Source of the DNA: Streptomyces sp. A0958
GTDB taxonomy: Bacteria; Actinomycetota; Actinomycetes; Streptomycetales; Streptomycetaceae
Assembly (NCBI RefSeq): GCF_004795035.1
Contig: NZ_SSBK01000021.1
Location: 60,214-124,213, forward strand
DNA: 64,000 nt
Direction of reading: 5' to 3'
Shown: in pieces, positions 48,403-57,109 of the stretch
How the letters are laid out: each line of letters begins with the position of its first letter
Position numbering within the stretch: the stretch's first letter is position 1
Translations under genes and position numbers: made by a program
Notes under the pieces: generated by a model
What the model was told of the DNA's origin: nothing
Databases searched by the model: none
Seen by the model: the letters and a program-made list of their open reading frames with translations, nothing else

Positions 48403-49053
48403 ATGAAGCGTGTACTTCCCACGGCCGCCGTCGCCCTCTCGGCGCTGGTCGCATGCAGCAGTTCGGCCACCAGCTCCACCGACGACAAGCAGCCGCCCGC
48501 GGACTCCATTTCAGCGGTGGAGGCGGCCGCCGGTCCGGGTGAGCAACTGGACGAACTGACCGTGGCGGCTCGCGGATCGATGGACGGTTACAGCCGCGAC
48601 AAGTACCCCCACTGGATCGATCAGGGCGACAGCTGCAACACGCGGGAAGCCGTCCTCAAACGCGACGGCAAGGACGTCAAGACGGGCAGCGACTGCTACC
48701 CGACCAGCGGCACCTGGAAGAGTCCGTACGACGGTGCGACGTGGACGGACCCGTCCGATGTCGACATCGACCACATGGTGCCGCTCGGAAATTCCTGGGT
48801 CAGCGGAGCGAAGAAATGGACGAACGCGGAACGTCAGGCGTTCGCCAACGACCTGACGAACCCCCAACTGTTCGCGGTTACGGACAACGTGAACCAGTCG
48901 AAGAGCGACAAGGCACCGGACAAGTGGCGTCCGCCACTGAAGTCGTACTGGTGCCAGTACTCGACGGACTGGATCGAAGTGAAGCACCACTACAAGCTGA
49001 CGGTCACCACGGAGGAGAAGGCCGCCCTGAAGGACATGCTGGCCACCTGCTGA
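48403..49053 (+). CDS. Secreted HNH/DUF1524-type nuclease, lipoprotein
   Basis: A 216-residue exported protein. The N-terminus KRVLPTAAVALSALVACSSS ends in a lipobox (LVAC, Cys about 19), so it should be lipid-anchored. The nuclease core shows DSCNTREAVLKRDG, TWKSPYDGATW, DVDIDHMVPLGNSWVSGAK, then FANDLTNPQLFAVTDNVNQS, giving the Asp-His and Asn of the HNH site, and a C-terminal cysteine (LATC) that can pair with YWCQY. Such nucleases may scavenge DNA for nutrients. ATG 48403 has GGAGGAAG upstream. A decayed copy lies just before it. Confidence 0.9.
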   Translation: MKRVLPTAAVALSALVACSSSATSSTDDKQPPADSISAVEAAAGPGEQLDELTVAARGSMDGYSRDKYPHWIDQGDSCNTREAVLKRDGKDVKTGSDCYPTSGTWKSPYDGATWTDPSDVDIDHMVPLGNSWVSGAKKWTNAERQAFANDLTNPQLFAVTDNVNQSKSDKAPDKWRPPLKSYWCQYSTDWIEVKHHYKLTVTTEEKAALKDMLATC

Positions 49054-49415
49054 GCCCGACCGGCCCAGGCTCGACCCTCCGAGCCCTCCGCACCCTCCGA
49101 GCCCACCGCGACCGGGCTTACCCCTGGCACGGCGGCGAGAGAAGTCACTGAGCGGCCGAGGAGGAGCCACGGCTACCGCATCCGGTAAGCAGACGAGACC
49201 GCCCAAGCCGCCCGGACCACTGCGGCTGCTCATCACCCCCGGACCCGACCGGTGCCCCCTCCTCGCCGGCCGGGTCCGGGAACGCGAGACAGCCGCGCAC
49301 GAGACATGTCCGATCGAGATGTCTCGTCACACTCCGTCGGTCCTCGGGCGCCAGGCCCCGCGGCTCGGCGAGCTCGGCGGTGGCGAGTACCGGTGGCGCG
49401 CGTCCGCGATTGCCC

Positions 49416-50297
49416 TCAGTCCGTTCCGCCGCCGTGCCCCGCGGGCATCGGGTCCGGAATGATCCGGCGTTCACGTGTCAGCTTTCGGCCGCCGACGATG
49501 CACAGGCAGATGGCGGCCATGGGGACGAGGGCGAGCAGCATGGGGGTGGCTGCTCCCAAGCCGTCCGTTTCGTCCAGCACTTCACCGAGGATCAGGAAGA
49601 GGACCATGTTGTTCCCCGCGTGGGCCAGGCTCGCGACCCAGACGCTGCCGCTGCGCTGGTACAGCCACATGAGCATGATTTCCTGGAGCTGGAATGAAAG
49701 TGTCCATACCGCCAGGCCGATCACCACGTTCGTGAATTCGACGTAGCCGATGAAGGCCAGTGGAAAGTGCCACACCGCCCAGATGAGACCCGTGGCGATG
49801 ACGGACGGCACCGTGCGGCCGCCGAAAAGGCGCGGCCTGAGATAGCTGGTCCAGCCGAATTCCTCGCCCGCGTAGAGAGGGCTGAGGATCAGGGCCACAA
49901 CCATGAGGCCGAAAACGGAGGCCAGTTCTTTCGTTCCGGGTATCCCTCCCGGGCCGGACATGTCCGGGTCCCAGAGGCCTGTCGCCGCGGCAAGAGCGAG
50001 GGTGGCCGCCACGATGAGCGGCGGCCCCAGCAAGGCTGTGACGTAATAGCGCCAGGCACCCTTGAGGCGGAGTTTTAGTCCGGCGTCGGCGAACCCCTCC
50101 TTTGTGATCCAGCGGCGGACGGCCACCGCGGCAATGCCGGGCATACAGAAGCTGGGGAGTTGCAGGAGTGGGTTCAACGGGGACAGGCCCAGGACCGCTC
50201 GCGCGAACAACAGCCACAGCCACGTCCCGGCGAAGGAGATGATGAGGAAGGCCGTCACGCCTTTACGGGCGACAGGTTTCGAGTTGTTGGAGAGCAC
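49416..50297 (-). CDS. CPBP-family intramembrane metalloprotease
   Basis: A 293-residue membrane protein with about eight helices. The Abi/CPBP motifs are present: AGEEFGWTSYLRPRLFG (EE and Arg) near 144-160 and IWAVWHFPLAFIGY near 174-187 with the His, followed by SLAHAGNNMVLFL with the last His/Asn. Relatives are type II CAAX-prenyl-type proteases or bacteriocin self-immunity proteins. GTG 50297 is the start. It is divergent from a histidine kinase and response regulator pair, which may control it through the structured gap 50298-50483. Confidence 0.88.
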   Translation of the reverse strand: MLSNNSKPVARKGVTAFLIISFAGTWLWLLFARAVLGLSPLNPLLQLPSFCMPGIAAVAVRRWITKEGFADAGLKLRLKGAWRYYVTALLGPPLIVAATLALAAATGLWDPDMSGPGGIPGTKELASVFGLMVVALILSPLYAGEEFGWTSYLRPRLFGGRTVPSVIATGLIWAVWHFPLAFIGYVEFTNVVIGLAVWTLSFQLQEIMLMWLYQRSGSVWVASLAHAGNNMVLFLILGEVLDETDGLGAATPMLLALVPMAAICLCIVGGRKLTRERRIIPDPMPAGHGGGTD

Positions 50298-50338
50298 AAA
50301 CGTGTTCGCCTTTCGACTTCTGCAACTGCGGTGCCCAC

Positions 50339-50392
50339 GTGGGGATTACGGTTCCCAACCCTTGCATCCGGCAACAGGATGCGTATCCCCAC
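50339..50392. promoter_or_regulatory. Nested inverted repeats in the CPBP/kinase divergent gap
   Basis: GTGGGGATTACG (50339-50350) mirrors CGTATCCCCAC (50382-50392) with one bulge, and GCATCC (50364-50369) mirrors GGATGC (50377-50382). Possible response-regulator operator. Confidence 0.4.
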
Positions 50393-50483
50393 CATGAGTG
50401 AATTACTTTTCCCTCGTTGCAGGGATGCGTTCTGGCTCTTTCGGGGGAGGCGACCGGGCGAGGCGCGGAGGTACGGTCCGACC

Positions 50484-51734
50484 GTGCGCAAATCAATTCG
50501 CCCGCCTTCGCGCGGGTCTATCTTCCGGGACTGGGTTTACGCGGCCCTGGGCGCGGCCATGAGCCTTCCGCCGCTGACGGTGGCGGTGCTGTTCGCACCG
50601 CCGAGGTGGCCGGCGGGGCTCCGTGTGCTGGGCTTCGTGCTCGCGTTCGCCGTGGTGACCGTGGCCATGGGCGCTCCTCTGACGGCCAGGCGCGCGAGCG
50701 TGCGGCTGGCCAACGGGCTGCTGGGGGCCGCTCTGCCCGCGCCGGTGGACACGATGGGGCGGCACTGGGTCAACCGGCTGCGCACGTCGGTGTGGCTGGT
50801 GCCGCACATGGCGCTCGGCGGGGTGGTGACGGCGATCTCGTGCTCGGCCGCGTTCGGAGTCGTTGCGTTTCCCTCGGTCTGGCTGGGCGGTGAGGAGCGC
50901 ATGGCCGTGTTCGGGCTGTCCCTGCGAATCGGGGAGGGATGGCGGGGAGCATGGGCGTTGCTGCCGGCCGTGGGGTGTCTGGCGCTGGCGGTCGCGGTCA
51001 CTCTCGGCGGCGCGGCCGTACTCCGGCCGCTCGCGCCGGTGTTCCTCGGCCACCGGCCCGGCGAGCGGCTGGCCGCCGCCGAGGCGCAGATGAACCTGCT
51101 GGCGCAACGGAACCGGCTGGCTCAGGAGTTGCACGACTCGATAGGCCACACCTTGACGGCGTCCACGATCCAGGCGGCCGTGGCGGCGGAGCTGATGTCC
51201 ACCGACCCGGCCGGGGCCAGACGCGCCCTGAACAGCATCGAGGAGACCTCGCGGGCCGCCATGGACGATCTCGACCATGTTCTCGAAATGCTGCGGGAGG
51301 AACGGCCGTCCACCTCGCCCCGGTCGACCCTCGCGGACCTGGGCCCGCTGGTGGAGGGGGTCCGCGGAACGGGCGCGGAGCTGGCGGTGGAGGTCCGAGG
51401 CGACCTGGCCCGGGTGCCGGCCACGGTGTCGCGGGAGGCGTACCGGGTCGTCCAGGAGGGGCTGACCAATGCCCTGCGACACGGCGGGAAGGCCGGAATC
51501 CGGCTGCGGACGACGGTGCGGGACGGGTGGCTGGAGGTGGAGCTGACCAACCCGGTCGGTGCGGGGACACCCGGCCGACAGCGGCCCGGGGGCCATGGTG
51601 TGCGGGGGATCGAGGACCGGGTGCGGCTGCTTCGGGGGGAGACGCACGCCGGGGTCGTGGACACCGACGGCGGCGACGCGGAGGAAGCACGCTGGCGGCT
51701 CATGGTCCGGATACCGCTACGGTCGGTGTCATGA
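50484..51734 (+). CDS. Sensor histidine kinase, NarL-partner type (HisKA_3)
   Basis: A 416-residue membrane kinase. Four hydrophobic segments (about 15-190) form the sensor part with short loops and no large extracellular domain. The dimerisation helix NRLAQELHDSIGHTLTAS carries the phospho-acceptor His at about 217. The ATPase domain shows YRVVQEGLTNALRHGGKAG (N box) and GGHGVRGIEDRVRLLRG (G box). GTG 50484 is chosen; an in-frame ATG at 50394 lacks a ribosome site. The ATGA overlap with the regulator gene shows a two-component operon. Signal unknown, perhaps membrane stress. Confidence 0.88.
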   Translation: MRKSIRPPSRGSIFRDWVYAALGAAMSLPPLTVAVLFAPPRWPAGLRVLGFVLAFAVVTVAMGAPLTARRASVRLANGLLGAALPAPVDTMGRHWVNRLRTSVWLVPHMALGGVVTAISCSAAFGVVAFPSVWLGGEERMAVFGLSLRIGEGWRGAWALLPAVGCLALAVAVTLGGAAVLRPLAPVFLGHRPGERLAAAEAQMNLLAQRNRLAQELHDSIGHTLTASTIQAAVAAELMSTDPAGARRALNSIEETSRAAMDDLDHVLEMLREERPSTSPRSTLADLGPLVEGVRGTGAELAVEVRGDLARVPATVSREAYRVVQEGLTNALRHGGKAGIRLRTTVRDGWLEVELTNPVGAGTPGRQRPGGHGVRGIEDRVRLLRGETHAGVVDTDGGDAEEARWRLMVRIPLRSVS

Positions 51735-52453
51735 ACGCCTCCAACGCACCGGGCCCGGACGCAGACCCGTCCGTGACCGTCCTCATCGTGGACGACGACG
51801 AGTTGACGCGGACCGGCCTGCGGACATTGCTGTCGGCCAAGCCCGACCTGGACGTGGTGGGCGAGGCCACCGACGGCGCCGAGGTGGTTGCCGCGGTGAC
51901 CCGACTGCGGCCGGATGTGGTGCTGATGGATGTGCGCATGCCGCGGGTGGACGGGATCGAGGCCACCCGGCGACTGCGGGCGCTGCCCGACCCGCCGAAG
52001 GTCGTGGTGATCACCACGTTCGAGTACGACGAGCACGTCTGGGACGCCCTGCGGGCGGGCGCCAGCGGGTTCATCCGTAAACGGGCCCCCGCACAGCAGA
52101 TCGCGCACGCCATCCGGCTGGTGACGGCCGGTGACTCCGTGCTGTTCCCCGAAGCGGTCCGCCGGATGGCCGTCGGCCGGCCCGTACGACGGGACGCCTC
52201 ACCGATCGCCGCGCTCACCGGCCGCGAGACCGAGACGCTGCGGCTCATGGCACGGGGGCTGTCCAACCAGGAGATCGCCGCCCGGCTGGTGGTGAGCCTG
52301 GAGACGGTGAAGACCCATGTGGGCAACGTGCTGGCCAAGCTGGGCGTCGGCAACCGCACCCAGGCGGTCGTGCTGGCCTTCGAAACGGGGGTGGCCGACC
52401 CGGGGGCGCGATTCGACCCGGATCAGCCCACCATGTCGGCCAGGCCCGGATAG
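51731..52453 (+). CDS. NarL/LuxR-type response regulator
   Basis: A 240-residue regulator. The receiver domain (about 16-130) has IVDDDELTRTGLRTLL, the phosphorylated Asp in VVLMDVRMPRVDG at about 67, ITTFEYDEHVWDALRAGASG and a Lys in FIRKRAP. The LuxR-type helix-turn-helix (about 165-225) reads LTGRETETLRLMARGLSNQE and VSLETVKTHVGNVLAKLG. It is coupled to the kinase gene and should act on its own operon or on the divergent CPBP gene. The stop lies inside a tandem repeat that begins at 52451. Confidence 0.93.
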   Translation: MNASNAPGPDADPSVTVLIVDDDELTRTGLRTLLSAKPDLDVVGEATDGAEVVAAVTRLRPDVVLMDVRMPRVDGIEATRRLRALPDPPKVVVITTFEYDEHVWDALRAGASGFIRKRAPAQQIAHAIRLVTAGDSVLFPEAVRRMAVGRPVRRDASPIAALTGRETETLRLMARGLSNQEIAARLVVSLETVKTHVGNVLAKLGVGNRTQAVVLAFETGVADPGARFDPDQPTMSARPG

Positions 52454-52544
52454 CCGCAACTCCCGCAAGCCGACCATTGGCTCGGCCGAGAGTTCGGTAG
52501 CCGCAACTCCCGCAAGCCGACCGTCGGCTCGGCCGAGAAGTCGG
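52451..52544. repeat. Tandem duplication, two copies of a 47-bp unit
   Basis: Units 52451-52497 and 52498-52544 are nearly identical (TAGCCGCAACTCCCGCAAGC at both starts). The first unit includes the response-regulator stop codon. Confidence 0.85.
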
Positions 52545-52581
52545 CCCCGCAGTCCGCGCTCAGCGGCTGCTGAACCTCGTC

Positions 52582-52634
52582 CGGTGGCCCCATCGGCCGG
52601 CGCCCGCAGGACGGGCCGGCCGATGGGGCCACCG
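52582..52634 (+). terminator. Hairpin terminator after the two-component genes
   Basis: Nineteen-base perfect arms 52582-52600 and 52616-52634 around a 15-base loop, followed shortly by TTTT. Confidence 0.75.
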
Positions 52635-53034
52635 ACGTGTTTTCGGCCTTCTGTGGCTGTCCATGACAAGCGCCCGCGCGAACCGGCCGCCGGGGGACCG
52701 CCCGGTCACCGCTCAACAGCGCCCGGAAGGGCCGGAACTCCGCCGGGGCTCCAGCAGTACGCCGGCGAAAGAAAAGGCTTGCCATGGTCGGGGCACCAAC
52801 CACCGGCCTTCTCCCCCGCGTGGCCGGAAAACTGCGCTGTCATTGGTTCAGGCCAAGCGAAGGAAAGAAGGCGCCCAGTTCGCGGCGGTATTGGCCTGCC
52901 CGCTGACTCATGTCCGCCCGTCGAATTTCAGTCAGTCGACAAAATGTTGAACTTGCAAGCATTGGTGAGGTCTCCCTAATCTTTTGCGCTCAGTCGGTTC
53001 ACGTCCCCACCAGACCGAAGGAGCCCTCCCCCCC
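52635..53034. other. Gene-free region before DoxX with a likely promoter
   Basis: No supported gene in about 400 bases. Near its end TTGCAA (52953-52958) and TAATCT (52977-52982) are 18 bases apart and could be a vegetative promoter for doxX; the -35 lies within the palindrome CTTGCAAG. Confidence 0.4.
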
Positions 53035-53493
53035 ATGTCCACACACCTGCATCGGGCCCAGCCCTACGTCCTCGCGCTCTTCCGTATCGTCGTCGGCCTG
53101 CTCTTCGCATGCCACGGTGCCGCCTCGATCTTCGGTGTGCTCGGCGGCGCCAGGGACGGTGGCTCCATACCCGCCGGCACCTGGCCCGACTGGTACGCGG
53201 CGGTGATCCAGCTCATCGGCGGCATCCTCGTGGCCCTGGGCCTGGGCACGCGTGTCGCCGCACTGATCTCCTCCGGCTCCATGGCGTACGCCTACTTCAG
53301 CGTCCACCAGTCCGGGGGACTCTTCCCCCTCCAGAACGGCGGTGAATCCTCCGCCGTCTACAGCTGGGTGTTCCTGCTGCTCGTCTTCACCGGCCCGGGA
53401 GCCTTCGCCCTGGACCGGCTGTTCACCTCCCGCGCCCCCGAACGGCGGGACCAGGACCCCGCGCCGGAACAGAGCTCCCCGGTCGCCGTCTGA
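53035..53493 (+). CDS. DoxX-family membrane protein
   Basis: A 152-residue protein with four helices. The DoxX signature appears as LALFRIVVGLLFACHGAASI in helix one, then YAAVIQLIGGILVALGLGTR, AALISSGSMAYAYFSVH and YSWVFLLLVFTGPGAFALDR. Members take part in redox or sulfur stress responses in some actinobacteria, but many have no known role. The C-terminal 22 residues are charged and soluble. ATG 53035 follows GAAGGAGCCCTCCC. Monocistronic, ending before a strong hairpin. Confidence 0.9.
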   Translation: MSTHLHRAQPYVLALFRIVVGLLFACHGAASIFGVLGGARDGGSIPAGTWPDWYAAVIQLIGGILVALGLGTRVAALISSGSMAYAYFSVHQSGGLFPLQNGGESSAVYSWVFLLLVFTGPGAFALDRLFTSRAPERRDQDPAPEQSSPVAV

Positions 53494-53543
53494 CCCGCTC
53501 CCCACTCCCCGGGGCCCGCCGCCGACCGGGCCCGCCGAAACCC

Positions 53544-53583
53544 ACGCGTACCGCCGGGAAAACCGCTCCCCGGCGGTACGCGT
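53544..53583 (+). terminator. Hairpin terminator after doxX
   Basis: ACGCGTACCGCCGGG (53544-53558) pairs perfectly with 53569-53583 over a ten-base loop. Confidence 0.8.
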
Positions 53584-53729
53584 TCGAGCGCCGCTCGACC
53601 GGGGTGCCCAACATCACGCATATATATGGATCTCCAGGTGAACGGCGGGCGTACGCTGTACAGCTGACCCTGCCGCTCCTGCCGCTCCCCTGCGACGTCG
53701 CGGCGTTGTTACCGATCGGGGAGTAGAAG

Positions 53730-54395
53730 GTGCTGGAGAGTGTGGGTGCGCTGACCGGCAGCCCATGGATCTACGCTGCGGTCGCCCTTTCGGTGCTGCT
53801 CGACGTCTTCCTCCCCGTCCTGCCCAGCGGCGTGCTGGTGATCACCGCCGCCACGGCCGCCGCCGCGGGCACCACCGGTGTCGCCGCCGACGCGGCGGGC
53901 GCCGCCCGTCAGGTCACCGAGGTCCCCTCCCTCCTGGCCCTCCTCCTGTGCGCGGCCACCGCGTCGGTGCTCGGCGACCTGGCCGCGTACCGGCTGGCCC
54001 GGCACGGCGGCGAGCGGCTGGACCGCGCCATAGCGCGCTCCCGGCGCCTCACCTCCGCGCAGGAACGCCTCGGCGCCGCCCTGAGCCGGGGCGGCGGCGT
54101 CCTCGTCGTCATCGCGCGCTTCGCCCCGGCCGGGCGCTCGGTCGTCTCGCTGGGCGCGGGCGCCTCGCACCGCAAGGTGAAGGAATTCCTGCCCTGGTCG
54201 GCCGTCGCGGGCCTGGCCTGGGCCGGTTACAGCGTGGGGCTCGGCTACTTCGGCGCGCAGTGGCTGGGCGCGAGCTGGCTGGGCACGGCCATATCGGTCC
54301 TCGCCCTGTTCGTCGCGGGCTCCTTCGCCGCGCTCCTCATGCGGCGCCCGGCCGCCGCGGCAGCCGCCGCCGCCTCGGTCCCTACGACGCCCTGA
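53730..54395 (+). CDS. DedA-family (SNARE-associated) membrane protein
   Basis: A 221-residue membrane protein of the DedA/VTT superfamily, linked to lipid carrier recycling and membrane homeostasis. The re-entrant regions show LLDVFLPVLPSGVLVITAAT and ASVLGDLAAYRLARHGGERL, and the second half has RFAPAGRSVVSLGAGASH with the conserved Arg and Gly, followed by KVKEFLPWSAVAGLAWAGY. GTG 53730 has GGGGAGTAGAAG upstream. The 3' end overlaps the convergent DUF2277 gene by 14 bases. An AT-rich CATATATATG lies about 105 bases upstream of the start. Confidence 0.88.
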   Translation: MLESVGALTGSPWIYAAVALSVLLDVFLPVLPSGVLVITAATAAAAGTTGVAADAAGAARQVTEVPSLLALLLCAATASVLGDLAAYRLARHGGERLDRAIARSRRLTSAQERLGAALSRGGGVLVVIARFAPAGRSVVSLGAGASHRKVKEFLPWSAVAGLAWAGYSVGLGYFGAQWLGASWLGTAISVLALFVAGSFAALLMRRPAAAAAAAASVPTTP

Positions 54396-54606
54396 CACCA
54401 CCGCGTATCTCCAGGCCGTCCAGCAGTCGGGCGGTCGCCTCGGCGATCTCGTCGACGGCACGGTCGAAGACCTCCCTGTTGTGCGCGGCCGGGGCCCGGA
54501 AGCCCGACACCTTGCGGACGAACTGCAGGGCGGCGGCGCGGATGTCCTCCTCGGTGGCCTCTTCGGGGAGGGCGGGCGGTCGAAGCGTCTTGATACTGCG
54601 GCACAT
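54382..54606 (-). CDS. DUF2277 family small protein
   Basis: A 74-residue protein starting MCRSIKTLRPP, the conserved start of DUF2277, followed by ATEEDIRAAALQFVRKVSGF and NREVFDRAVDEIAEATARLL. The early Cys-Arg pair is invariant in the family. Function unknown. ATG 54606 is the only good start. It is convergent with dedA and overlaps its end. Confidence 0.9.
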   Translation of the reverse strand: MCRSIKTLRPPALPEEATEEDIRAAALQFVRKVSGFRAPAAHNREVFDRAVDEIAEATARLLDGLEIRGGVRAS

Positions 54607-54762
54607 GTCTCCAGTGTGATGCGCACCACTGACAACAGCGTGCGGCCGGCCGGTCAGACGACCGGCTTGGTGCGCCCCGTGCACAGCGCCCAGATCAGGA
54701 CCGCCGCCGCCCCGGCCCGGGACCGCCCCGGCCCCGCCCCGGCCCGGGACCGCCGCCCCCAC

Positions 54763-55506
54763 CTACTCCAGGCCGCGCTTCCCGGGCGCCCAGAACGGCT
54801 TCGTCACCACCGACCTGCGGGGCCACCCCCGCTCCCGCACCAGCACGTCCCGCACCATCTGCACGGTCCGCGCCTCCCCCGCCACATAGGCGACCGCACG
54901 CGCCGGGTCGGGCAGTTCCAGCGCCCTTACGCCGTCCGCGAGCTGCTGGGACGCGGCGGCCGGCCGGTCCCCGCGCAGCTGCCACCGCAACCGGCCGGCG
55001 TGCTCCACGGGCAGCCGCCCGGCCGCGGTGGCCGTCTGGATCACCCCGTGCACCCGGGACGGGTCGGGGAGGGCCGCGAGCATGGCGCCCAGGGCGACCG
55101 AGGCGGTCTCCTCGCCGACGAACACGTGGTGCGAGGCCCCGGGGCGCAGGACGAAGCCGCCCTCCGGCTTCCCGAACCGCACCTCGTCCCCGACGCGCAC
55201 GTACCGCCCCCAGGCCGCCCCGGGGCCGTCCCCGTGGTCGTACACGCACAGGTCGAGGCTGCCGGCGGGGTCGTAGTGCCGGAGGGAGTACGTGCGGCGG
55301 GTGGTGAGCCCGCCGTCCACATGGACCCTGACCTGCTGGCCGGGCAGCACGCCGAGGCCGGCGAGGTCGCCGCCGGTGATACGAATCCTGCGCATCCGGG
55401 CGGCGACGGGTTCGGCCTCGGTGACCGTCCCCCGGAGCGCGATGAGGCCGAGGATGCGCTCCCGCACCCCGCCGGCGCGCGCGGAACCCGCCTCCGGGCC
55501 GCTCAC
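54763..55506 (-). CDS. Siderophore-interacting FAD protein (ferric-siderophore reductase)
   Basis: A 247-residue cytosolic flavoprotein. The FAD-binding barrel (about 25-130) contains MRRIRITGGDLAGLGVLPGQ, RTYSLRHYDP and LCVYDHGDGPGAAWG; the C-terminal SIP domain (about 130-247) has VFVGEETASVALGAML and AVAYVAGEARTVQMVRDVL. The typical NAD(P)H-dependent reaction frees iron from ferric siderophores. GTG 55506 overlaps the upstream MFS stop (GTGA), so the two are co-translated. No siderophore biosynthesis genes are nearby. Confidence 0.9.
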   Translation of the reverse strand: MSGPEAGSARAGGVRERILGLIALRGTVTEAEPVAARMRRIRITGGDLAGLGVLPGQQVRVHVDGGLTTRRTYSLRHYDPAGSLDLCVYDHGDGPGAAWGRYVRVGDEVRFGKPEGGFVLRPGASHHVFVGEETASVALGAMLAALPDPSRVHGVIQTATAAGRLPVEHAGRLRWQLRGDRPAAASQQLADGVRALELPDPARAVAYVAGEARTVQMVRDVLVRERGWPRRSVVTKPFWAPGKRGLE

Positions 55507-57017
55507 ACCGTCTCCCGCTCGCCCGCGCGCGAACCCGGCGTCCTGGCCCCGTCACCGGCCCCGTCATCGGCCTCGTCACCGGCCGGGGCGGGGGCGGTGC
55601 GTGGGCGGCCGGACGCGCCGAGCACGACGAAGACCGTGGCGACCAGGAGCACCACCGCGACGACCCGCAGCCCGTCGGACATCGCCGAGGTGAACGCGGC
55701 GGCGTGGGCGGCCGAGGCGTGGTCCGTACCGGTCCCGGAGGCCAGCACGGTACCGACGACGGCGACACCGAGCGCCGCCCCGATCTCTCGGGCCGCCGTG
55801 TTGAGCCCCGAGCCGAGCCCGCTCTGGTGGGTGGGCAGTCCGACCAGGACGGCTGCGGTCAGGGCCGGCGCGCACAGTCCCGTACCGGCGGAGATGACGA
55901 GGAGGTACACGGCGTACAGGGCGTACGGCGTGCCCGCGTCGGCGGTCGACACGAGGAGCAGCCCGCCGCCGATGAGGGCGAGCCCGCAGCCCGCCACCGG
56001 CCGCATGCCGTGACGGTCCTGCCAGCGCGCCCCGACCTTCGGCATGACGGCCATCCCGACGGTGAGCGGGACGATCGCCACCCCGGCGAGGCCGACCGGG
56101 AAGCCCTTCACGTACTGGAGGTACTGGGAGTTGACGTAGAACAGCGCGAAGAGACCGAAGAAGCCCGTGGCGATGCCCAGCGTCCCGGCCCGCAGAACGG
56201 GCGAGGCGAAGATCCGGGGGTCGAGCAGCGGTTTGGCCGCGCGCAGGCCGTGGAGGACGAATGCGGTGAGCAGTACGGCTCCGAGGCCGAAGGCGGTCAG
56301 GACGTGCGCCGAGCCCCAGCCGCGCGGCGGGCCCTCGATGATGCCGTACACCAGGGCGGTCAGGGCGGCGGTCAGCAGCAGCGATCCGACGGGGTCGGGC
56401 GCGGAGTCCGACCGCTCGGGGCTGCGCGGCGTGAGGCGGGCGACGGCGAGGGCGAGCAGCGCGGCGAGCGGTCCCATCGCCCAGAACAGGGCGCGCCAGG
56501 TCAGGAACTGTCCGGCGAGGCCGCCTGCGACGTTGCCCGCGAGCCCGCCGAGCCCGGCGGCGAGCGTCCAGCTGGCCAGCGCCTGTGTCCTGCGGGCGGG
56601 CGGGCTGAGGCTGACGAGGAGGGACATGGTCGCGGGCATGATGAGCGCGGCCCCGGCCCCGCACACCCCGCGTCCGGCGATGAGCACGGCGGGGGTGGCG
56701 GCGAGCGCGCTGGTGGCGGCGCCCGCGGCGAAGAGCCCGAGCCCGGCGAGCAGGGCGCCCTTGCGCCCGTAGCGGTCACCGAGCGCGCCCGCCGGGATCA
56801 GCAGACCGGCGAAGACGATGACGTACGCGTCGACCGCCCACAGCAGTTCGCTGGAGGAAGGGTGCAGGGAGGACGCGGCGAGCTGGGGAATGAGCAGGTT
56901 GATGGCCGCGACCATGCCCTGGGCGACGAGCACACAGGCGCAGAGCACGTACAGCGCGGCGCGGGAGAGGCCCGGCGTGCCGGGGGCCTCGGGGGCTTTC
57001 TGGGCATACGGAGGCAA
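55503..57017 (-). CDS. MFS exporter, DHA2-like
   Basis: A 504-residue polytopic protein. The first helix region has ACVLVAQGMVAAINLLIPQL, motif A is LGDRYGRKGALL near 85, and WRALFWAMGPLAALLAL lies mid-protein. A Gly/Ala/Asp-rich tail ends the protein. No ATG is suitable; TTG 57017 has AGGAGG four bases upstream and is chosen, an uncommon start. It is co-transcribed with the siderophore-interacting protein, so it may export a siderophore or import its ferric form, though drug export is as likely. A LysR gene diverges upstream and probably controls it. Confidence 0.84.
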   Translation of the reverse strand: MPPYAQKAPEAPGTPGLSRAALYVLCACVLVAQGMVAAINLLIPQLAASSLHPSSSELLWAVDAYVIVFAGLLIPAGALGDRYGRKGALLAGLGLFAAGAATSALAATPAVLIAGRGVCGAGAALIMPATMSLLVSLSPPARRTQALASWTLAAGLGGLAGNVAGGLAGQFLTWRALFWAMGPLAALLALAVARLTPRSPERSDSAPDPVGSLLLTAALTALVYGIIEGPPRGWGSAHVLTAFGLGAVLLTAFVLHGLRAAKPLLDPRIFASPVLRAGTLGIATGFFGLFALFYVNSQYLQYVKGFPVGLAGVAIVPLTVGMAVMPKVGARWQDRHGMRPVAGCGLALIGGGLLLVSTADAGTPYALYAVYLLVISAGTGLCAPALTAAVLVGLPTHQSGLGSGLNTAAREIGAALGVAVVGTVLASGTGTDHASAAHAAAFTSAMSDGLRVVAVVLLVATVFVVLGASGRPRTAPAPAGDEADDGAGDGARTPGSRAGERETV

Positions 57018-57085
57018 CGCTCCTCCTGGGAGCCGTGGTTGAGGGGTGTGCTCCCCACCGTAGAGTTGGGGCGTCTTGCTTTCCA

Positions 57086-57109
57086 ATGCATCTTCGACAA
57101 GGGATGTAT
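57086..57109. promoter_or_regulatory. LysR-type binding site
   Basis: ATGCATC (57086-57092) and GATGTAT (57103-57109) form an inverted repeat with one mismatch across the divergent gap, overlapping the LysR start codon; typical for autoregulation. Confidence 0.45.

Noticed and set aside
49054..49415. Possible gene in the gap between the nuclease and the CPBP gene
   Set aside because: Short frames only, without ribosome site or coding bias; nothing else recognised in these 362 bases.
53619..53628. CATATATATG as an operator
   Set aside because: A striking AT-rich palindrome in this genome, but a single copy with no partner site; promoter melting region is as likely.
54663..54762. Repeated CCCGGCCCGGGACCGCC segments as a mobile repeat
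   Set aside because: Simple GC-rich imperfect duplication of about 28 bases with no inverted ends.
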